The notes beneath the pieces are model-generated. The model saw only the letters and a list, made by a program, of their open reading frames with translations. It made no database searches and had not been told where the DNA came from. Both the position numbers and the translations under genes were made by a program. Source: Prauserella flavalba (GTDB taxonomy: Bacteria > Actinomycetota > Actinomycetes > Mycobacteriales > Pseudonocardiaceae). Taken from it: a DNA stretch of 64,000 nucleotides. The stretch is from NCBI RefSeq assembly GCF_003202235.1, contig NZ_MASU01000002.1, positions 186,001 to 250,000 of the forward strand, read 5' to 3'. Each line of letters opens with the position of its first letter. Within the stretch, counting starts at the first letter, position 1. This document shows positions 23,705 to 31,429 of this stretch, piece by piece.

Positions 23705-24756
23705 CCGTCAACGCGCAGCCCACCAAGGCCATGCGGCTCGCGGCCGCCGCGGGCGGGGCGTACCGCCGGGTGTTCGCCGCGAGCCGGATCGCCCCGCTGC
23801 TGTCGCGGCCACAGCCCGTGCGCCGCACCGGGTTCGACCTCGATCTGTCCATTCTCGACCGTCGTGAGGAGGCCGAGGACGTGGTGAGCCTCGTCCTCGG
23901 CGACGCGGACGGGCGCCCGCTGCCGTCGTGGGTCCCCGGCGCCCACGTGGACCTGTTCCTGCCCTCCGGGCGCCAGCGGCAGTACTCGCTGTGCGGCGAC
24001 CCCGCCGACCGCCGCGCCTACCGCGTCGCGGTGCGCCGCATCCCCGGCGGGGAGGGCGGCTCGGCGGAGGTGCACGGGCTTCGCGTGGGCGATTCCGTGC
24101 GCGTGCGCGGACCCCGCAACGCGTTCTCCCTCGTCGAAGCCGGGTCCTACCTGTTCGTCGCCGGAGGCATCGGGATCACCCCGATCCTGCCGATGGTGCG
24201 CGAGGCCGACCGGCGGGGCAGGCTCTGGCGGCTCGTCTACCTCGGCAGGTCGCGCGCGAGCCTGCCGTTCCTGCGCGAGCTCGCCCACTACGACTCCGCC
24301 GCCGTGGACGTGCGCACCGACGACGTCACGGGCAGGCCCGACCTCGCCGGCATCCTGCCGCTGGCCAGGCCCGGTGCCGCGGTGTACCTGTGCGGCCCTC
24401 CGGCGCTGACCGACGGGGCGTGGCGGATGCTGCGAGACCTCGACCCGTCCGCGTCCCTGCACACCGAACGGTTCAGTCCGCTGCCCGTCGTGGGCGGCGG
24501 CCCGTTCCGGATCCGGCTCGCGCGCAGCGGGATCACCGTGGACGTCGCCGGGGACGAGACGGCGCTGGCCGCGGTCCGCCGCGCGCTGCCCGGCGTGGCC
24601 TACTCCTGCCGCCAGGGGTTCTGCGGCACGTGCAAGACCCGCGTGCTCGACGGGCGGGTGGAGCACCGCGACCGTACGCTCACCGCACGCGAGCGCCAGG
24701 ACGCGATGCTGCTGTGCGTGTCGCGCGCCTCCGGCTCGCTGGTACTGGACCTCTGA
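23701..24756 (+). CDS. Ferredoxin--NAD(P) reductase-type oxidoreductase with C-terminal 2Fe-2S domain
   Basis: The 351-residue phthalate-dioxygenase-reductase-like protein has a flavin-binding domain (RQYSLCGDPADRRAY), an NAD-binding domain (GGIGITPILPMV, CGPPALTDGAW) and a plant-type ferredoxin domain at the C-terminus with CRQGFCGTC and a fourth Cys in LLCVS. It should pass electrons from NAD(P)H to an oxygenase, most simply the diiron-like protein just upstream. The ATG overlaps the preceding stop by four bases. Confidence 0.9.
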   Translation: MTVNAQPTKAMRLAAAAGGAYRRVFAASRIAPLLSRPQPVRRTGFDLDLSILDRREEAEDVVSLVLGDADGRPLPSWVPGAHVDLFLPSGRQRQYSLCGDPADRRAYRVAVRRIPGGEGGSAEVHGLRVGDSVRVRGPRNAFSLVEAGSYLFVAGGIGITPILPMVREADRRGRLWRLVYLGRSRASLPFLRELAHYDSAAVDVRTDDVTGRPDLAGILPLARPGAAVYLCGPPALTDGAWRMLRDLDPSASLHTERFSPLPVVGGGPFRIRLARSGITVDVAGDETALAAVRRALPGVAYSCRQGFCGTCKTRVLDGRVEHRDRTLTARERQDAMLLCVSRASGSLVLDL

Positions 24757-24773
24757 TGACGAGGAGAACGACC

Positions 24774-25256
24774 ATGCCGCGCTGGTTCCCACTGACCGAG
24801 GCCGACGACGAGTTCGTGCGCACCGCCCCGGTGCGGTTCGAGCACGTCGCCGACCTGCCCGCGCCGCCGCCGGTGGTGTGGCGGGTGCTCACGGCCGACG
24901 ACGCGCTGGTGTCGTGGTCGCGCCTCATCACCCGCGCGGAGTGGACGTCGCCGCCAGGGCCCGGTGCCACGCGGCTGGTGACCCTCGGCGGCGCGCTGAC
25001 GCTCGACGAACGCTTCTACCGCTGGGAAGAAGCGCGGCGCATGACGTTCACGGTCGACCGGGCCACCGGCCCGGGTCTGCGCCGCTTCGCCGAGGACCTC
25101 GTACTCGACGCCGTGCCCGGCGGGACGCGGCTGCGCTGGACGTTCGCCAGTGAGCCCGTGCTCGCCGTGGCGGCGAAGCCGCTGGTGCCGCTGCTGCGGC
25201 GCGTCACCGCCGGGCTGCCTCGCGGGCTGGCCCGGCGCGTCGAGGAGGCACGATGA
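24774..25256 (+). CDS. SRPBCC (START-like) family protein
   Basis: The 160-residue helix-grip protein, RFEHVADLPAPPPVVWRVLT through LVTLGGALTLDERFYRWEEA, binds hydrophobic ligands in related proteins. ATG 24774 follows GAGGAG by seven bases; an ATG at 24756 overlapping the reductase stop would add six residues. It may bind or deliver the operon's lipid-like substrate; no catalytic residues are evident. Confidence 0.82.
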   Translation: MPRWFPLTEADDEFVRTAPVRFEHVADLPAPPPVVWRVLTADDALVSWSRLITRAEWTSPPGPGATRLVTLGGALTLDERFYRWEEARRMTFTVDRATGPGLRRFAEDLVLDAVPGGTRLRWTFASEPVLAVAAKPLVPLLRRVTAGLPRGLARRVEEAR

Positions 25257-25330
25257 GCGACACTGGCGGAGCCCCGGTCATCGGTGCCGACCGGGCGCGG
25301 GTGTCCCGCAGGACACTGGAGGCGCGGTGA
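25253..25330 (+). CDS. 25-codon coupled micro-ORF
   Basis: ATG at 25253 overlaps the SRPBCC stop (ATGA) and its TGA at 25328-25330 overlaps the GTG of the SDR gene (GTGA). It encodes a basic peptide, MSDTGGAPVIGADRARVSRR plus five residues. It may be a vestige of a lost gene, a leader that passes ribosomes to the SDR gene, or a real small protein. GAGGAGG lies four bases upstream. Confidence 0.45.
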   Translation: MSDTGGAPVIGADRARVSRRTLEAR

Positions 25331-26223
25331 GCCGTCCCGTGCGAACGCTGCTCGACGTCGTCCGCGACTTCGGCGTGCCGCTGCCGGGGCCGTCGCGGGA
25401 CGTGCGAGGCAAGGCGGTGCTGATCACGGGCGCCGCGAGCGGCATCGGGCTCGCGCTGGCCCGCGCGCTGCACGCGCAGGGCGCCGTGCTGGGCCTCGTG
25501 GACCGGGACGAGAGCGCGCTCGCCGCCGTGACGGCCGAACTGGGCACGCGCGCGCACTCGGTGGTGGCCGACGTCGCCGACCGGCCCGGCATGGCCGAGG
25601 CCGTCGGCGGGCTCGCCCGGCACACGGGGGGCTGGGACGTGGTGGTGGCCAACGCGGGCGTGACGCCGCCGCCCGGCACGCTGCGGCAACTGGATCCGCA
25701 CGAGTTCGACCGCGTCGTGTCCGTGAACCTCACCGGAGTGTTCAACACCGTCCGGCCCGCGCTGGACGACGTGCTCGCCCGGCGTGGTTACGTCCTCGTG
25801 GTGTCGTCGGCTGCGGCGTTCACACCCGGTCCAGGCGGGTCGCCGTACATGATCAGCAAGGCGGGCGTCGAGCAGCTGGGCCGCGCGCTGCGGCTGGAGC
25901 TCGCCCCGCACGGCGCGGACGTCGGCGTGGCCTACTTCGGCTTCGTCGACACTCCGCTGGCCCGTGCCACGCTCGACGACGACCCGCTCGGCCGTGCCCT
26001 CGAAGCCCGCCTGCCCGGACCGCTGCGCAAGCGGATCACCGCGGAGCAGGCGGCCCGCGTGCTCGCCAGGGCCATCGAGCGCAGGTCGGGCCGCGTGGTC
26101 GCGCCCTCGGCGTGGCAGCCGTGGGCGCTGCTGCGCGGCGTCGTCAACGTGGTGGCCGACCGCTACCTCGCGGCCGATCCTTCGTGTCACGCGCTCGTCC
26201 GGGACCTGGAGGCACGGCACTGA
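25327..26223 (+). CDS. Short-chain dehydrogenase/reductase
   Basis: The 298-residue Rossmann enzyme has the cofactor motif TGAASGIG near residue 36, NAGV, catalytic Ser in VVSSAAAF and YMISKAG (YxxxK). The C-terminal extension (ERRSGRVVAPSAWQPW, then RYLAADP) resembles SadH-like lipid or alcohol dehydrogenases found near Baeyer-Villiger monooxygenases. It likely oxidises an alcohol or reduces a ketone in the same pathway. GTG start coupled to the micro-ORF. Last gene of the operon. Confidence 0.9.
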   Translation: MSRPVRTLLDVVRDFGVPLPGPSRDVRGKAVLITGAASGIGLALARALHAQGAVLGLVDRDESALAAVTAELGTRAHSVVADVADRPGMAEAVGGLARHTGGWDVVVANAGVTPPPGTLRQLDPHEFDRVVSVNLTGVFNTVRPALDDVLARRGYVLVVSSAAAFTPGPGGSPYMISKAGVEQLGRALRLELAPHGADVGVAYFGFVDTPLARATLDDDPLGRALEARLPGPLRKRITAEQAARVLARAIERRSGRVVAPSAWQPWALLRGVVNVVADRYLAADPSCHALVRDLEARH

Positions 26224-26279
26224 GCCGGTGTCCGAACTGTTCAAGACGCCGCACCGTCCGGCTGCTGAACTGGCGGACA

Positions 26280-26444
26280 TGAGTCCTCGACGACGACGCG
26301 ACGGCACCGACCTGTTGGAGCTGGCCAACGTGGGACCCGCCCTGCCTGCTGGACACGTCCATGTCCGTTGTGGACCAGGCCAACGGCGCGCCGCCGCGCC
26401 CGTGGTGGGACTACACGGAGGAACGTAAACGCCTGCTCAGCTGA
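26280..26444 (+). pseudogene. Deleted/frameshifted helix-hairpin-helix (Cdd1-like) protein
   Basis: ATG 26280 opens RRRRDGTDLLELANVGPA, a helix-hairpin-helix start. After a shift of frame the sequence continues DPPCLLDTSMSVVDQANGAP, then PRPWWDYTEERKRLLS and TGA at 26442-26444, matching the usual end of Cdd1-type proteins. The roughly 30 residues normally between these parts are missing and the frames differ. The end overlaps the next gene on the other strand by eight bases. Confidence 0.55.
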
Positions 26445-26856
26445 CGTCGCCCTCGCCTTGGAGCTGGCGCCAGAGTGAGGCGTCGTCACGCACCGCCCAG
26501 TGCTCGACGCCTTTGCCGCCGGCCACCCGGACCAGGTGCATCTGCTTGTAGGCGAAGCGGCGTCCTGTGGGAGCGAGGCCGAAGAACTCGCCGGTGTGCC
26601 TGCCGCTGTGGGTGCAGTGGATCGCCACCGTGTCACCTTCCGCGATCACCCGGTGGATCTCCCAGCGCTGGTCGCTGAAGGCCTTGTTCAGCAGGTGCAT
26701 GTAGTACGTGACGCTGCCGAGGCCGGGTGGGGTGCCTGGCGGTGCCTCGTGGTTGACGAACTCGTCGCTGACGAGCGTGGCCAGCGCGGCCTCGTCGTCG
26801 GCAGGGAAGACCTCTTCCAGGACCCGCCGTGCGATGGCTTTGACGTCGTTGCTCAT
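26437..26856 (-). CDS. SnoaL-like / ester-cyclase family protein
   Basis: The 139-residue cone-shaped NTF2-fold protein (FVNHEAPPGTPPG, ITVHCTHSGRHTGEF-like core HCTHSGRHTGEFFGLAPTGR, HWAVRDDASLWRQL) matches SnoaL-like ester cyclases. These include polyketide cyclases and many small proteins of unknown role. The ATG follows GGGAGGAG. It diverges from the TetR gene at 26934, a pairing that suggests local control, but no operator is clear. Confidence 0.82.
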   Translation of the reverse strand: MSNDVKAIARRVLEEVFPADDEAALATLVSDEFVNHEAPPGTPPGLGSVTYYMHLLNKAFSDQRWEIHRVIAEGDTVAIHCTHSGRHTGEFFGLAPTGRRFAYKQMHLVRVAGGKGVEHWAVRDDASLWRQLQGEGDVS

Positions 26857-26933
26857 GACTCCTCCCGAAGAGTTGCCCGTGGCTGTGTGTCAGTCGCGGG
26901 AGAAGCAATTTCGTGACAGTATCATTCTCGCCA

Positions 26934-27599
26934 ATGAGTGAGAACGCAAGACCCAGGCGGCGCTACGACGCGCCGAAACGGCGCGAGCAGGCCGCGCGCA
27001 CCAGGGCGCAGATCATCGAGGCCGCGCGCAGGGTCTTCCTCGAGTACGGCTACGCCCGTGCGACCATCCCCCGGATCGCGGCTGAGGCGGGCGTCGCGGT
27101 GGAAACCGTGTACCGCTCGGCGGCTGGCAAGGCCGGGTTGCTGGAGGCCGCGGTGCAGGCGGCATTGGCCGGGGGGCCCGAGCGGGCCGAGGTTCCGGTG
27201 CGGGAGCGGCCGGCGATCCGCCGAGTGATCGAGGAGCGGGAGCCTCGGCGGCAGCTCGCGCTGTACGCGCGGACGCAACCCGGCGTGTGGAGCCGCGTTG
27301 GGCCCCTGCTGCGGGTGCTCGATGCCGCGGCGCCCGGTGATCCGAAGCTGGAGGCGCTGCGGGAAGCACACGCGCGGCAACGGCTCGACGGCCTGCGTGA
27401 CTTCGCGGCCCTGCTCGCCGAGCGCGGCGCCCTGCGACCCGGACTGTCCGTCGAGCGCGCGGCAGACCTCATCTGGACCATCTGCGCGCAGGCCAACTAC
27501 GAGGCGCTCGTGACCAGTCGCGGGTGGACTCAGGACGAGTACCGGGACTGGCTCACCGACACGCTCGTGCACGCGCTGCTACCGCCCACCATCGAGTGA
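26934..27599 (+). CDS. TetR-family transcriptional regulator
   Basis: The 221-residue regulator has a basic N-terminus and a helix-turn-helix domain (RAQIIEAARRVFLEYGYARA, then IPRIAAEAGVAVETVYRSAA). The C-terminal helices are typical of the TetR fold. ATG 26934 is used; a GTG seven codons upstream is possible. A TATCAT -10-like hexamer at 26920-26925 would give a nearly leaderless mRNA. The divergent SnoaL-like gene is the likeliest target. Confidence 0.88.
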   Translation: MSENARPRRRYDAPKRREQAARTRAQIIEAARRVFLEYGYARATIPRIAAEAGVAVETVYRSAAGKAGLLEAAVQAALAGGPERAEVPVRERPAIRRVIEEREPRRQLALYARTQPGVWSRVGPLLRVLDAAAPGDPKLEALREAHARQRLDGLRDFAALLAERGALRPGLSVERAADLIWTICAQANYEALVTSRGWTQDEYRDWLTDTLVHALLPPTIE

Positions 27600-27615
27600 G
27601 TACACGCCGTTTACG

Positions 27616-28125
27616 ATGCCGCGAGTGGAGCACGGGACAGGACGACAGGTCGTCGCCGCGGTGGCGGCCGTGGCGATGCTGGGACTCACCGCGTGCAGCC
27701 AGGACAGCGAGGAGACCGACTCGGCCTCGGACTGGCAGCAGGAGGACCCGTGCTCGCTGCTGACCGAAGAGGAGGCCGAGACCTACCTCGGCGAGGACGC
27801 CTCGGCCATCACTCCGAAGCGGACGGACGAGCAGGACCGGCCGCGCTGCGACTGGAAGGGAACCGGTACGGGCGAGGTGACGCTCATGCTGTGGGAGCCG
27901 CCGATGCCCGACGTGATCACCGACGCCAGCGACACCGTCAAGGTCGGTGACACCATCGGTTACATCACCTCGGAGACCGCCTCCAGTTGCCACCTCGACG
28001 TCGCGGCCCACCCGGCGTTCGTGCAGTTGCAGGCCCGCGGTTCCGGCGGCCTGACGAGCGACGAGAGCTACTGCGACGCGGTGGCGAGGACGGCGGACGG
28101 TGTGCTGGCACGGCTGGGCTGGTGA
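27616..28125 (+). CDS. DUF3558-type lipoprotein
   Basis: The 169-residue protein has a signal peptide and lipobox LTAC with Cys27, so it should be anchored to the outer face of the membrane. A DPCSLLTEEEAETYLGEDA segment is typical of DUF3558 proteins, and three further Cys residues could form disulfides. Function unknown. The TGA overlaps an in-frame GTG of lexA (GTGA), and the lexA ATG is nine bases later, so the two are probably cotranscribed. Confidence 0.82.
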   Translation: MPRVEHGTGRQVVAAVAAVAMLGLTACSQDSEETDSASDWQQEDPCSLLTEEEAETYLGEDASAITPKRTDEQDRPRCDWKGTGTGEVTLMLWEPPMPDVITDASDTVKVGDTIGYITSETASSCHLDVAAHPAFVQLQARGSGGLTSDESYCDAVARTADGVLARLGW

Positions 28126-28130
28126 CTACG

Positions 28131-28802
28131 ATGCCGCAGGTGACCACCTACGACGAGTTCGACGCGTTCGGCGATCTGGACGCCTCGGCACTTCCCCACC
28201 GGCAGCAGCGAATCCTGGTCGCCATCCGGGACTGGGTGGTCAGGTACGGGTACTCGCCGAGCACGCGCGAGATCGGTGACGCGGTCGGCCTGCGCTCCAC
28301 GTCCTCGGTGTCGAGGCACCTGGCGAGCCTTGAGGAAAAGGGCTTCCTGCGGCGCAGCAGCTCCGTGTCCCGGCCGATCGACGTGCGCGCGTTCCTGCGC
28401 GAGCCGTCCGGCAGTCAGTCCACAGAGGACTCGGTGCCGGTTCCCGTGGTCGGTGACATCGCGGCGGGTACGCCCATCTCCGCGGTGGAGCACGTCGACG
28501 ACACGCTGACGCTGCCCCGCGAGCTGATCGGGCGCGGCAACGTGTTCGGCCTGCGCGTGCGCGGTGACTCGATGATCGACGCCGCGATCTGCGACGGCGA
28601 CATCGTGGTGGTGAAGCAGCAGTCGGAAGCCCATTCGGGGCAGATCGTCGCCGCGATGATCGACGGCGAGGCCACGGTGAAGGTGTTCCGCCGCAGGGGC
28701 GGCCACGTCTACCTCGAACCGCGCAACCCCGCCTACGAGGTGATCGACGGCGACGAGGCCGTGGTGCTCGGCGTCGTGGTCTCGGTGCTGCGCAGCGTCT
28801 GA
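28131..28802 (+). CDS. lexA: LexA-family repressor (probable paralogue)
   Basis: The 223-residue self-cleaving repressor has a winged-helix domain (RQQRILVAIRDWVVRYGYSP, then STREIGDAVGLRSTSSVSRH), a cleavage site Ala112-Gly113 in DIAAGTPI, and catalytic Ser147 (RGDSMIDAA) and Lys184 (ATVKVF). All residues needed for RecA-stimulated autolysis are present. The neighbours are not those of the usual actinobacterial lexA (nrdR), and I see no SOS box upstream, so this may be a second LexA. GTG 28122 is an alternative start. Confidence 0.85.
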   Translation: MPQVTTYDEFDAFGDLDASALPHRQQRILVAIRDWVVRYGYSPSTREIGDAVGLRSTSSVSRHLASLEEKGFLRRSSSVSRPIDVRAFLREPSGSQSTEDSVPVPVVGDIAAGTPISAVEHVDDTLTLPRELIGRGNVFGLRVRGDSMIDAAICDGDIVVVKQQSEAHSGQIVAAMIDGEATVKVFRRRGGHVYLEPRNPAYEVIDGDEAVVLGVVVSVLRSV

Positions 28803-29164
28803 CGCGGCGAGCCGATGCGGTGCAGCGTGCCCTCCGGGTCCACGTAGGCGAACTCGCGCAGTCCGTACGGTGTGTCCTGTGGAGTGGTGAAGCGGCCCTC
28901 GACACCGGAGGCCGACCATTCGGTGTGCACCGCGTCGGCGTCCGAGACGTAGACGTACACCGCGGCGCCGGTGCGCTTCGGGTCGTGCTCGGCCCATTCG
29001 GTCAGGTGCAGCCAGACCTCGCCGCGGTTCGCGAAGGCGTAGTCCGCGCCCGCATCTGCTCGCTCGACCGTGAACCCGAGCCGCCGGTAGCGCTCCAGCG
29101 CCGCCGCCAGATCCCGCACCGGGACGACCGGCGTGATGTCCTCGAACCGCACCTCGTCTGCCAT
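28733..29164 (-). CDS. VOC/bleomycin-resistance-like protein
   Basis: The 143-residue protein has the single VOC module pattern ITPVVPVRDLAAALERYRRL, then RGEVWLHLTEWAEHDP, ending YVDPEGTLHRIGSP. It resembles small drug-binding (bleomycin-type) proteins; the ligand is unknown. Its last 23 codons, a Ser/Thr-rich tail, lie on the opposite strand of the lexA 3' end, a convergent overlap of 70 bases. Confidence 0.82.
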   Translation of the reverse strand: MADEVRFEDITPVVPVRDLAAALERYRRLGFTVERADAGADYAFANRGEVWLHLTEWAEHDPKRTGAAVYVYVSDADAVHTEWSASGVEGRFTTPQDTPYGLREFAYVDPEGTLHRIGSPRQTLRSTETTTPSTTASSPSITS

Positions 29165-29182
29165 GCCGACACGGTACGCGCG

Positions 29183-30895
29183 TCAGCCGCCGACCTCGAA
29201 CGAGCGCAGCCACAGCTCCAAAGTCAGCACCAGCCACAGTTTCCCGCCGTGCCTCGGCAGCAGCGTGCCCTCCCTGCGCAGCCAGGACCGCAGAGTGTCG
29301 GGGCGGACCAGGCCGCGCTGCCGGGTCGTGCGGCTCAGCAGCAGGTCGTTGCCGAGTTCCCGCAGCGGACCCGCCAGCCATTGCTGCACGGGCACCCGCA
29401 TGCCGCTCTTCGGACGGTCCACCACCGTCGCGGGAAGCAGGTCCCTGACCGCTTCCTTGAGGACCCATTTCTCCGTGGTGCCCGCCAGTTTCCAGCGCGG
29501 GGGCACCCGGAACGCCTGGTCGATCACGGGGCGCGCGAACAGTGGTGACCTGCCCTCCAGCCCGCTCGCCGCGGTGATCCGCTCCACCTTGCTCAGGATG
29601 TGGTGTGCGCCCTTCGTGCGCAGGTTCGCGTGCAGCAGCTGGTTGAGCAGGCTGTGCATCCGGCCCTGCCGCAGGTAGGGCGCGACCAGTTCGGCCGGGT
29701 GCGGCGCGTCGCCCAGCTCCGCGAGCACGTCGCCGGTGAGCAGGGCGGGGAGGTCGGCGTAGCACTTGCGGTAGGAGTCCAGGTACGCCAACGCTCTCGC
29801 GCGAGGATCGGGATCGTCGCGATGCAGCTCGGAGATCAGCATCGGCAGGTTCTTGGGCCCGCCGAACACCGGGTCGCCGCCCTCGCCGTTGAGCACCACG
29901 CTCATCCCGTCGCCCGCGACGGCCTCGGCGAGCAACCGGTTCGGCACGGTCAGCGGGTCGCCGACGGGGCAGTCCAGCAGCGCGACCGTGTCCGGCAGCC
30001 GCGCGGCGACGGTCTCGCCCGCGACGGTCAGCACACGGTGTTCGGTGTGGCAGTGCGCGGCTACGAGCCCCGAGTAGCCGAGCTCGTTGGGCAGCTCGTC
30101 GCCGAAGCTGATCGAGTAGGTGCGCACGGGGTTGTCGTGCAGCTTCGTGGCGAGCGCCGTGACGAGGCTGCTGTCGACGCCGCCGGAGAGCAGCACGGCG
30201 GCGGCCTCGCCGCTGGGCAGCCGCCGCGCGGTGGCCTCCTCCAGCAGTGCGCGGAGCGCGTGCGCGTGCTCGGCGGCCGGGCGCGCGTCGGTCAGCTCCT
30301 GCGGCTCCCAGAACACCTCCTCCGCGGTGGTGGTGTCCGCGCGCAGCCGCAGGCACCGGCCCGGCAGCACCTCGTGGACGCCGCGCAGCAGCGTCTCGGC
30401 GCCGGGCAGGTAGGCGAACGTGAGGAAGGACCTGACCGCGGAGAGGTTCAGCCCGGTGTCCAGCGCGGGCCAGCGGTGTATCGCCCGCAGCGACGTCGAC
30501 GCGAGCCAGCTTCGGCCGGACCGCGCGTAGAACGCCGTGCGTGCTCCGGTGTGGTCGCGCACCAGCACCAGCTCGGGACCGTCCGCGATGGCCAGCGCGA
30601 ACATGCCGTCGGTGGCGGCGAGCCCGGCGAGCCCGAAGCGGGCGTAGCTGTGCAGCAGCAGCTCAGTGTCGGAACACCCGGGCGGCGGCGCGTCGGTGCC
30701 GAGCCGCGAGCGCAGCTCGTGGGCGTTGAACAACGTCACCTCGCCGACCGCCGTCAACCCGGCCGCCCGGCACGGCGCGGTGGCGGCGCCCGGCCCGTCG
30801 AGCAGGCCGAACGCGTGCCTGCCCGCCGTCAGCACATCCCGTCCGCCGACCGCGACGAGGTCACCGTCCGCCGAGGACGCACACCAGCGCGTCAT
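29183..30895 (-). CDS. Asparagine-synthetase-like ATP-dependent ligase lacking the N-terminal Cys
   Basis: The 570-residue protein has a glutamine-amidotransferase-like N-terminal half (to about 205) and an adenylating synthetase domain with PP-loop SGGVDSS (237-243), SISFGDELPNE and NGEGGDPVFGG. It begins MTRWCASS instead of MCGI, so the Ntn nucleophile Cys is absent. Glutamine hydrolysis is therefore unlikely; ammonia or an amine on another molecule may be the acceptor, as in beta-lactam synthetase and lasso cyclases. Last gene of the unfamiliar four-gene operon, nine bases after its neighbour. Confidence 0.85.
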   Translation of the reverse strand: MTRWCASSADGDLVAVGGRDVLTAGRHAFGLLDGPGAATAPCRAAGLTAVGEVTLFNAHELRSRLGTDAPPPGCSDTELLLHSYARFGLAGLAATDGMFALAIADGPELVLVRDHTGARTAFYARSGRSWLASTSLRAIHRWPALDTGLNLSAVRSFLTFAYLPGAETLLRGVHEVLPGRCLRLRADTTTAEEVFWEPQELTDARPAAEHAHALRALLEEATARRLPSGEAAAVLLSGGVDSSLVTALATKLHDNPVRTYSISFGDELPNELGYSGLVAAHCHTEHRVLTVAGETVAARLPDTVALLDCPVGDPLTVPNRLLAEAVAGDGMSVVLNGEGGDPVFGGPKNLPMLISELHRDDPDPRARALAYLDSYRKCYADLPALLTGDVLAELGDAPHPAELVAPYLRQGRMHSLLNQLLHANLRTKGAHHILSKVERITAASGLEGRSPLFARPVIDQAFRVPPRWKLAGTTEKWVLKEAVRDLLPATVVDRPKSGMRVPVQQWLAGPLRELGNDLLLSRTTRQRGLVRPDTLRSWLRREGTLLPRHGGKLWLVLTLELWLRSFEVGG

Positions 30896-30904
30896 GCCGC
30901 GGCC

Positions 30905-31429
30905 TCAGCCGAAATCGCCGCCGTCATCCAAACCGCCCTCGCCGTCGGACCAGTCGTCGTCGTACGTGTCGTCGCCCTCACCGGTGCTCCCGGCGTCCCC
31001 GCCGCCGCCCGTGCTCTGCGCCTGCTGCCGCAGCTCCTCTTCCTCCGCCTCGGTCATCGACATCGGCGGCAGCACCAGCCCGGCGACGAGCGCGCCGCCC
31101 GCCACCCCGGCGAGCACGGCGCCGACGCGCCCGCCGAAGGACGAGCGGTTCACCGTGAGCACCCCGTCGCCCCACAGGGTTCGCCCGTAGCCCGCCTCCC
31201 GGCCGTAGAGCACACGCCCGTCGTGGAATGTCCGCTTGACGATCCTGCGGCCCAGCGGCTCGTCGGTGCCGGTCACGCCGTGGCTGTCGCGCCACGACAC
31301 CACCCCGCCCTCGCCGCGCGTGCGCCATTCGGCGCGCCCGTCGGAGTAGCGCCGGTGCACCGTTCCGTCGGCGAGCAGCTCGTCGGTGTAGGTGTTCTCC
31401 CGTCTCGGCCGCACGGTTGCCTCCCTCAT
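30905..31429 (-). CDS. Unknown protein: beta-hairpin repeats, one TM, acidic tail
   Basis: The 174-residue protein is not of a family I can name. Residues 1-98 hold repeated DG-turn strands (LADGTVHRRYSDGRAEW, TFHDGRVLYGRE, LWGDGVLTVN). A single membrane span lies at about 101-122, followed by Glu-rich MTEAEEEELRQQ and a Gly/Asp-rich tail to the C-terminus. The ATG overlaps the upstream stop by four bases. The acidic tail could be a substrate or docking site for the adjoining ligase; inference only. Confidence 0.7.
   Translation of the reverse strand: MREATVRPRRENTYTDELLADGTVHRRYSDGRAEWRTRGEGGVVSWRDSHGVTGTDEPLGRRIVKRTFHDGRVLYGREAGYGRTLWGDGVLTVNRSSFGGRVGAVLAGVAGGALVAGLVLPPMSMTEAEEEELRQQAQSTGGGGDAGSTGEGDDTYDDDWSDGEGGLDDGGDFG

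Noticed and set aside
28068-30356. 762-codon open frame on the minus strand over lexA, VOC and the ligase gene
   Set aside because: Crosses gene boundaries and has no family features; real genes explain both strands.
29183-30895. Lasso peptide cyclase
   Set aside because: The fold fits, but no precursor peptide, PqqD-like or transglutaminase-like gene is nearby, and the partners are different.
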